Translations under genes and position numbers: made by a program
Shown here: positions 61,817 through 64,000 of the stretch, in pieces
How the letters are laid out: the number at the start of each line of letters is the position of its first letter
How positions within the stretch are numbered: position 1 is the first letter of the stretch
Source of the DNA: CAVYUC01 sp963816685
Lineage (GTDB): Bacteria; Bacteroidota; Bacteroidia; Bacteroidales; Prolixibacteraceae
Length of the DNA: 64,000 nucleotides
Direction of reading: 5' to 3'
Assembly (NCBI GenBank): GCA_963816685.1
Contig: CAWFMB010000012.1
Span: 186,001-250,000, forward strand
Notes under the pieces: generated by a model
What the model saw: the letters and a program-made list of their open reading frames with translations, nothing else
The model's database searches: none
What the model was told of the DNA's origin: nothing

Positions 61817-62283
61817 ATTACTGCTCCCGGTTTTTAAAGCCGGCACATTCTTTATCTGCAATACTTCCGTTTGTCAATCCAAGCCGGAGAATCAACCTGA
61901 TTCCACAGCGCCGTATAACAATTCATTCTGGAATCATATAAATTCTCAATGGAAGCGGGAAGATTCCAAAGGGAATCTCGATGGTTCTGTATTGCCGAAA
62001 GATAATTCCCTTTGGACTCATTTTAATTCTCTGTGGAATAGAAACAATTCGTTAGAGAATCCTGATGATTCTGCGTCGCCGGATGATAATTCATGAATTC
62101 CGTGAGCAGCTTCTTAAAAAAGGAACGTATAAATGCGCGGTTAAAAACCGCACCTCCCAATTACTTTTTTTATCAACCCGTTGCAAACCAAAAATAAACC
62201 TTCTACTTTTAGATTCCGATTATCAACCTACGGAATAACAGAAAATAAATAATCCTGAATTGTATTCTATATAACATCAAATT
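61817..62283. repeat. 467-nt gap with GAATTC-rich direct repeats
   Basis: Between 61920 and 62101 are many small inverted repeats built on GATTCC/GGAATC and GAATTC. Two about 40-nt copies stand out: 61970-62010 (GGGAATCTCGATGGTTCTG onwards) and 62054-62092 (GAGAATCCTGATGATTCTG onwards), both continuing into TGCCGAAAGATAATTC or CGCCGGATGATAATTC. No reading frame is convincing. Confidence 0.65.
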
Positions 62284-62730
62284 ATGAAAACATATATAAG
62301 CCTTATTGCCACTATTTTTCTTACACTTATGGGATGCAATAACACTGAAAATAATAAGGACATGGAAAAGTGGATATCTGAAATCAGGAATGTTGAAAAA
62401 GCATTTAATGATATGGCTCAGGAACAGAATATTTCTAAAGCTTTTGAATATTATGCTGCGGAAGATGCAGTAATTAAAAGGAATGAAAAAATTATTAAAG
62501 GAAAAAAAGCAATTAAAGCCTGGTACGAAAAAAACGGGAATCCAAACCAATCCTTAACCTGGGAACCAACTTTTATTAATGTGAGTAATTCAGGAGACAT
62601 GGCCTATACCTACGGGAATTACATGTTAACATACATTGACTCATCAGGAATACGGAAAGAAAGCACAGGAATTTTTCATACAGTATGGAAAAGACAAAGT
62701 GATGGAACATGGAGATTTGTATGGGATTAA
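62284..62730 (+). CDS. DUF4440/SnoaL-like lipoprotein
   Basis: A 148-residue lipoprotein (signal LIATIFLTLMGCNN). The mature part looks like a nuclear-transport-factor-2-type domain: VEKAFNDMAQEQNISKAFEY, AEDAVIKRNEKIIKGKKAIK and SGDMAYTYGNYMLTY, ending FHTVWKRQSDGTWRFVWD as in DUF4440 proteins. No function can be given. Confidence 0.87.
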   Translation: MKTYISLIATIFLTLMGCNNTENNKDMEKWISEIRNVEKAFNDMAQEQNISKAFEYYAAEDAVIKRNEKIIKGKKAIKAWYEKNGNPNQSLTWEPTFINVSNSGDMAYTYGNYMLTYIDSSGIRKESTGIFHTVWKRQSDGTWRFVWD

Positions 62731-63077
62731 ACTCCGTTATCGCACTATTTCACTATGTGATTTACAAACCTTAAACCATCTCCTTCCCGCTCATCATTTC
62801 TCTTTTTACAAATTTCCTTAAAATCCGGGCCAGCAAGCCAAATCTTTTCACCAGCTGACTTCGGGTCAGCAGGTGAACGCTTCGTTGGTTTGCCGGAGAT
62901 CATCAGAAGTGAGCTGGTGTCCGTCAGCCGGTGGATTACCTGCTCAATAAAAAATTATTTCAAGCTGCCCCTCCGCTGTCGCACGATTTCTCAGCGTCAT
63001 TGAAAAATGAACAACAAACTGAATATTCCGTTACTGAATTGATTGCCTGTTCGTTCACAGCGCAATCAGTATAAATA
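62731..63077. other. 347-nt gap with a GC-richer hairpin segment
   Basis: At about 62850-62945 the base composition is richer in G and C than around it. GCTGAC-TTCGG-GTCAGC is a stable hairpin and GTCAGCCGG recurs nearby. Open frames cross the segment but match nothing known. It may be the remnant of a repeat or transferred piece. Confidence 0.35.
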
Positions 63078-64000
63078 ATGAAAGGAATGGTAATGGTAAA
63101 GAGAAACGACTGGCCGGAATTAAATTTCCCGGAAATAAAAGACACCCTCGCAACACTTCATCAATGGATTCAGATTACAGGAAAAATACGTTTGCGGGCG
63201 ATGCCCTGGCAAAATCAGTCGTGGAATACCACATTGTACATTACTCCTAAAGGTTTTTCCACTCATCCCATTCCTTACCGGGGGCAAACATTTCAAATCG
63301 ATTTTGATTTTATCCGCCACCAATTGGTTATTCAAAGTTCGGTTGCAGATAAACAAATCCTTGAACTGCGGACTAAAACTGTTGCCGATTTTCATGACGA
63401 GGTATTCGGACAAATTGGCTAAAATGGGTATCAACTGTAAATATTCATGGTGCGCCAAATGAGATGGAGCCTGCAATTCCGTTTCGCGAAAACAAAACAA
63501 ATAAAACGTATGATCGCAAATCAGCGCAAAACATTTGGCAGGTTATGTTAAAAGCCAATGAAGTTTTTCAGCAGTTCCGCAGTAATTTCATTGGTAAATG
63601 CAGCCCTGTGCACCTGTTTTGGGGAGCATTCGATCTCGCAGTTACACGATTTTCCGGAAGAGCTGCGCCACCTCATCCGGGAGGCATGCCAAATATCCCC
63701 CTTGAAGTAATGCAGGAAGCCTATTCGCAGGAAGTGAGTAGTGCGGGATTTTGGCCAGGGTCAGAAAATTTTCCAACTGCCATATTTTACTCATACATCT
63801 ATCCGGGTAATGAAACTTTTGCCAAACAGAAAGTTTTACCGGAGCAGGCCTTTTACAGCGAGGAAATGGGCGAATTCATCCTGAATTACAACGATGTAAG
63901 ACATGCAGAAAATCCGGAACAGACGTTGTACGATTTTTTACAGAGTACGTATGAAGCTGCTGCAAACACATCGAACTGGGACAGGGAAAAACTTGAAAGA
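63078..64000 (+). pseudogene. DUF5996 gene, apparently frameshifted, cut by the window end
   Basis: The first 115 codons read as DUF5996 (NDWPELNFPEIKDTLATLHQ, WIQITGKIRLRAMPWQNQSW) and stop at 63422. The family continues in other frames: KLAKMGIN in the next frame (about 63412-63435), then from 63437 VNIHGAPNEMEPAIPFRENK, FIGKCSPVHLFWGAFDLAVT, RFSGRAAPPHPGGMP and LQSTYEAAANTSNWDREKLE to the end. Two shifts within about 30 bp are needed. The function of DUF5996 is unknown. Confidence 0.8.

Overview
The window looks like a chromosomal segment of a Bacteroidota bacterium, most likely a marine or sediment Bacteroidales/Marinilabiliales-type organism. The grounds are: promoters of the Bacteroidota form (TTTG, 19-20 nt spacer, TAnnTTTG) at several genes; weak Shine-Dalgarno sequences; and families largely confined to the phylum (DUF2027-Smr, DUF4301, DUF6090, DUF4197, LytS/LytTR pairs, a fused two-domain aminolipid acyltransferase, DUF5060 glycosidase). 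No plasmid, prophage, CRISPR array or intact insertion sequence was seen. The assignment rests on gene content and promoter style, not on a marker-gene tree.

Layout. 1-1929: tRNA-Lys(UUU), a block of about 180-bp degenerate tandem repeats, a higBA toxin-antitoxin pair and a partial hairpin-rich repeat. 1930-10357: a GntR-type regulator facing a transporter gene and five further genes that together form what looks like a D-apiose utilisation locus: secreted GH140-like apiosidase, sugar permease, ApsD-like dehydrogenase, ApnL-like lactonase, ApnO-like oxidoisomerase and a TIM-barrel protein that fits OiaC. 10534-16878: sulfate uptake and activation (SLC13 permease, CysD, CysN with a C-terminal APS-kinase-like domain) plus a UDP-glucuronate 4-epimerase, interrupted by a frameshifted four-helix-bundle gene. 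17553-18013: RNase P RNA on the minus strand with promoter and terminator.

18048-43832: mostly housekeeping and cell-envelope genes: a second frameshifted four-helix-bundle gene, DUF2027-Smr protein, S9 peptidase, QueA, a DUF433/PIN-like toxin-antitoxin pair, YwbE, a flavoprotein, an ornithine/glycine-lipid type acyltransferase fusion, YgiQ, a small PAS protein, DUF6090 protein, LytS/LytTR, a radical SAM protein, DUF4301, a TPR protein, a cupin, a PopT-like (DUF368) transporter, AroE, a low-molecular-weight phosphatase, MgtC, a MaoC-like hydratase and an EamA transporter.

43841-51988: a MITE-like hairpin element with terminal inverted repeats, a beta-helix protein, further structured repeats, an M13 peptidase, a DUF1080 lipoprotein and a DUF5060 glycoside hydrolase. 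52011-59870: a TetR-controlled YbhGFSR-like efflux operon (TolC, HlyD, two ABC ATPases, two ABC-2 permeases). Palindromic repeats have inserted into this operon and now encode the ends of several of its proteins; a third frameshifted four-helix-bundle gene sits inside it. 60106-64000: DHFR-like reductase, Tat-type aldo/keto reductase, a repeat cluster, an SnoaL/DUF4440-like lipoprotein and a frameshifted DUF5996 gene running off the end.

The most rewarding parts are the apiose locus, the repeat-derived protein termini in the efflux operon, the hairpin-array element at 43841-44132, and the finding that all three four-helix-bundle genes in the window are frameshifted.
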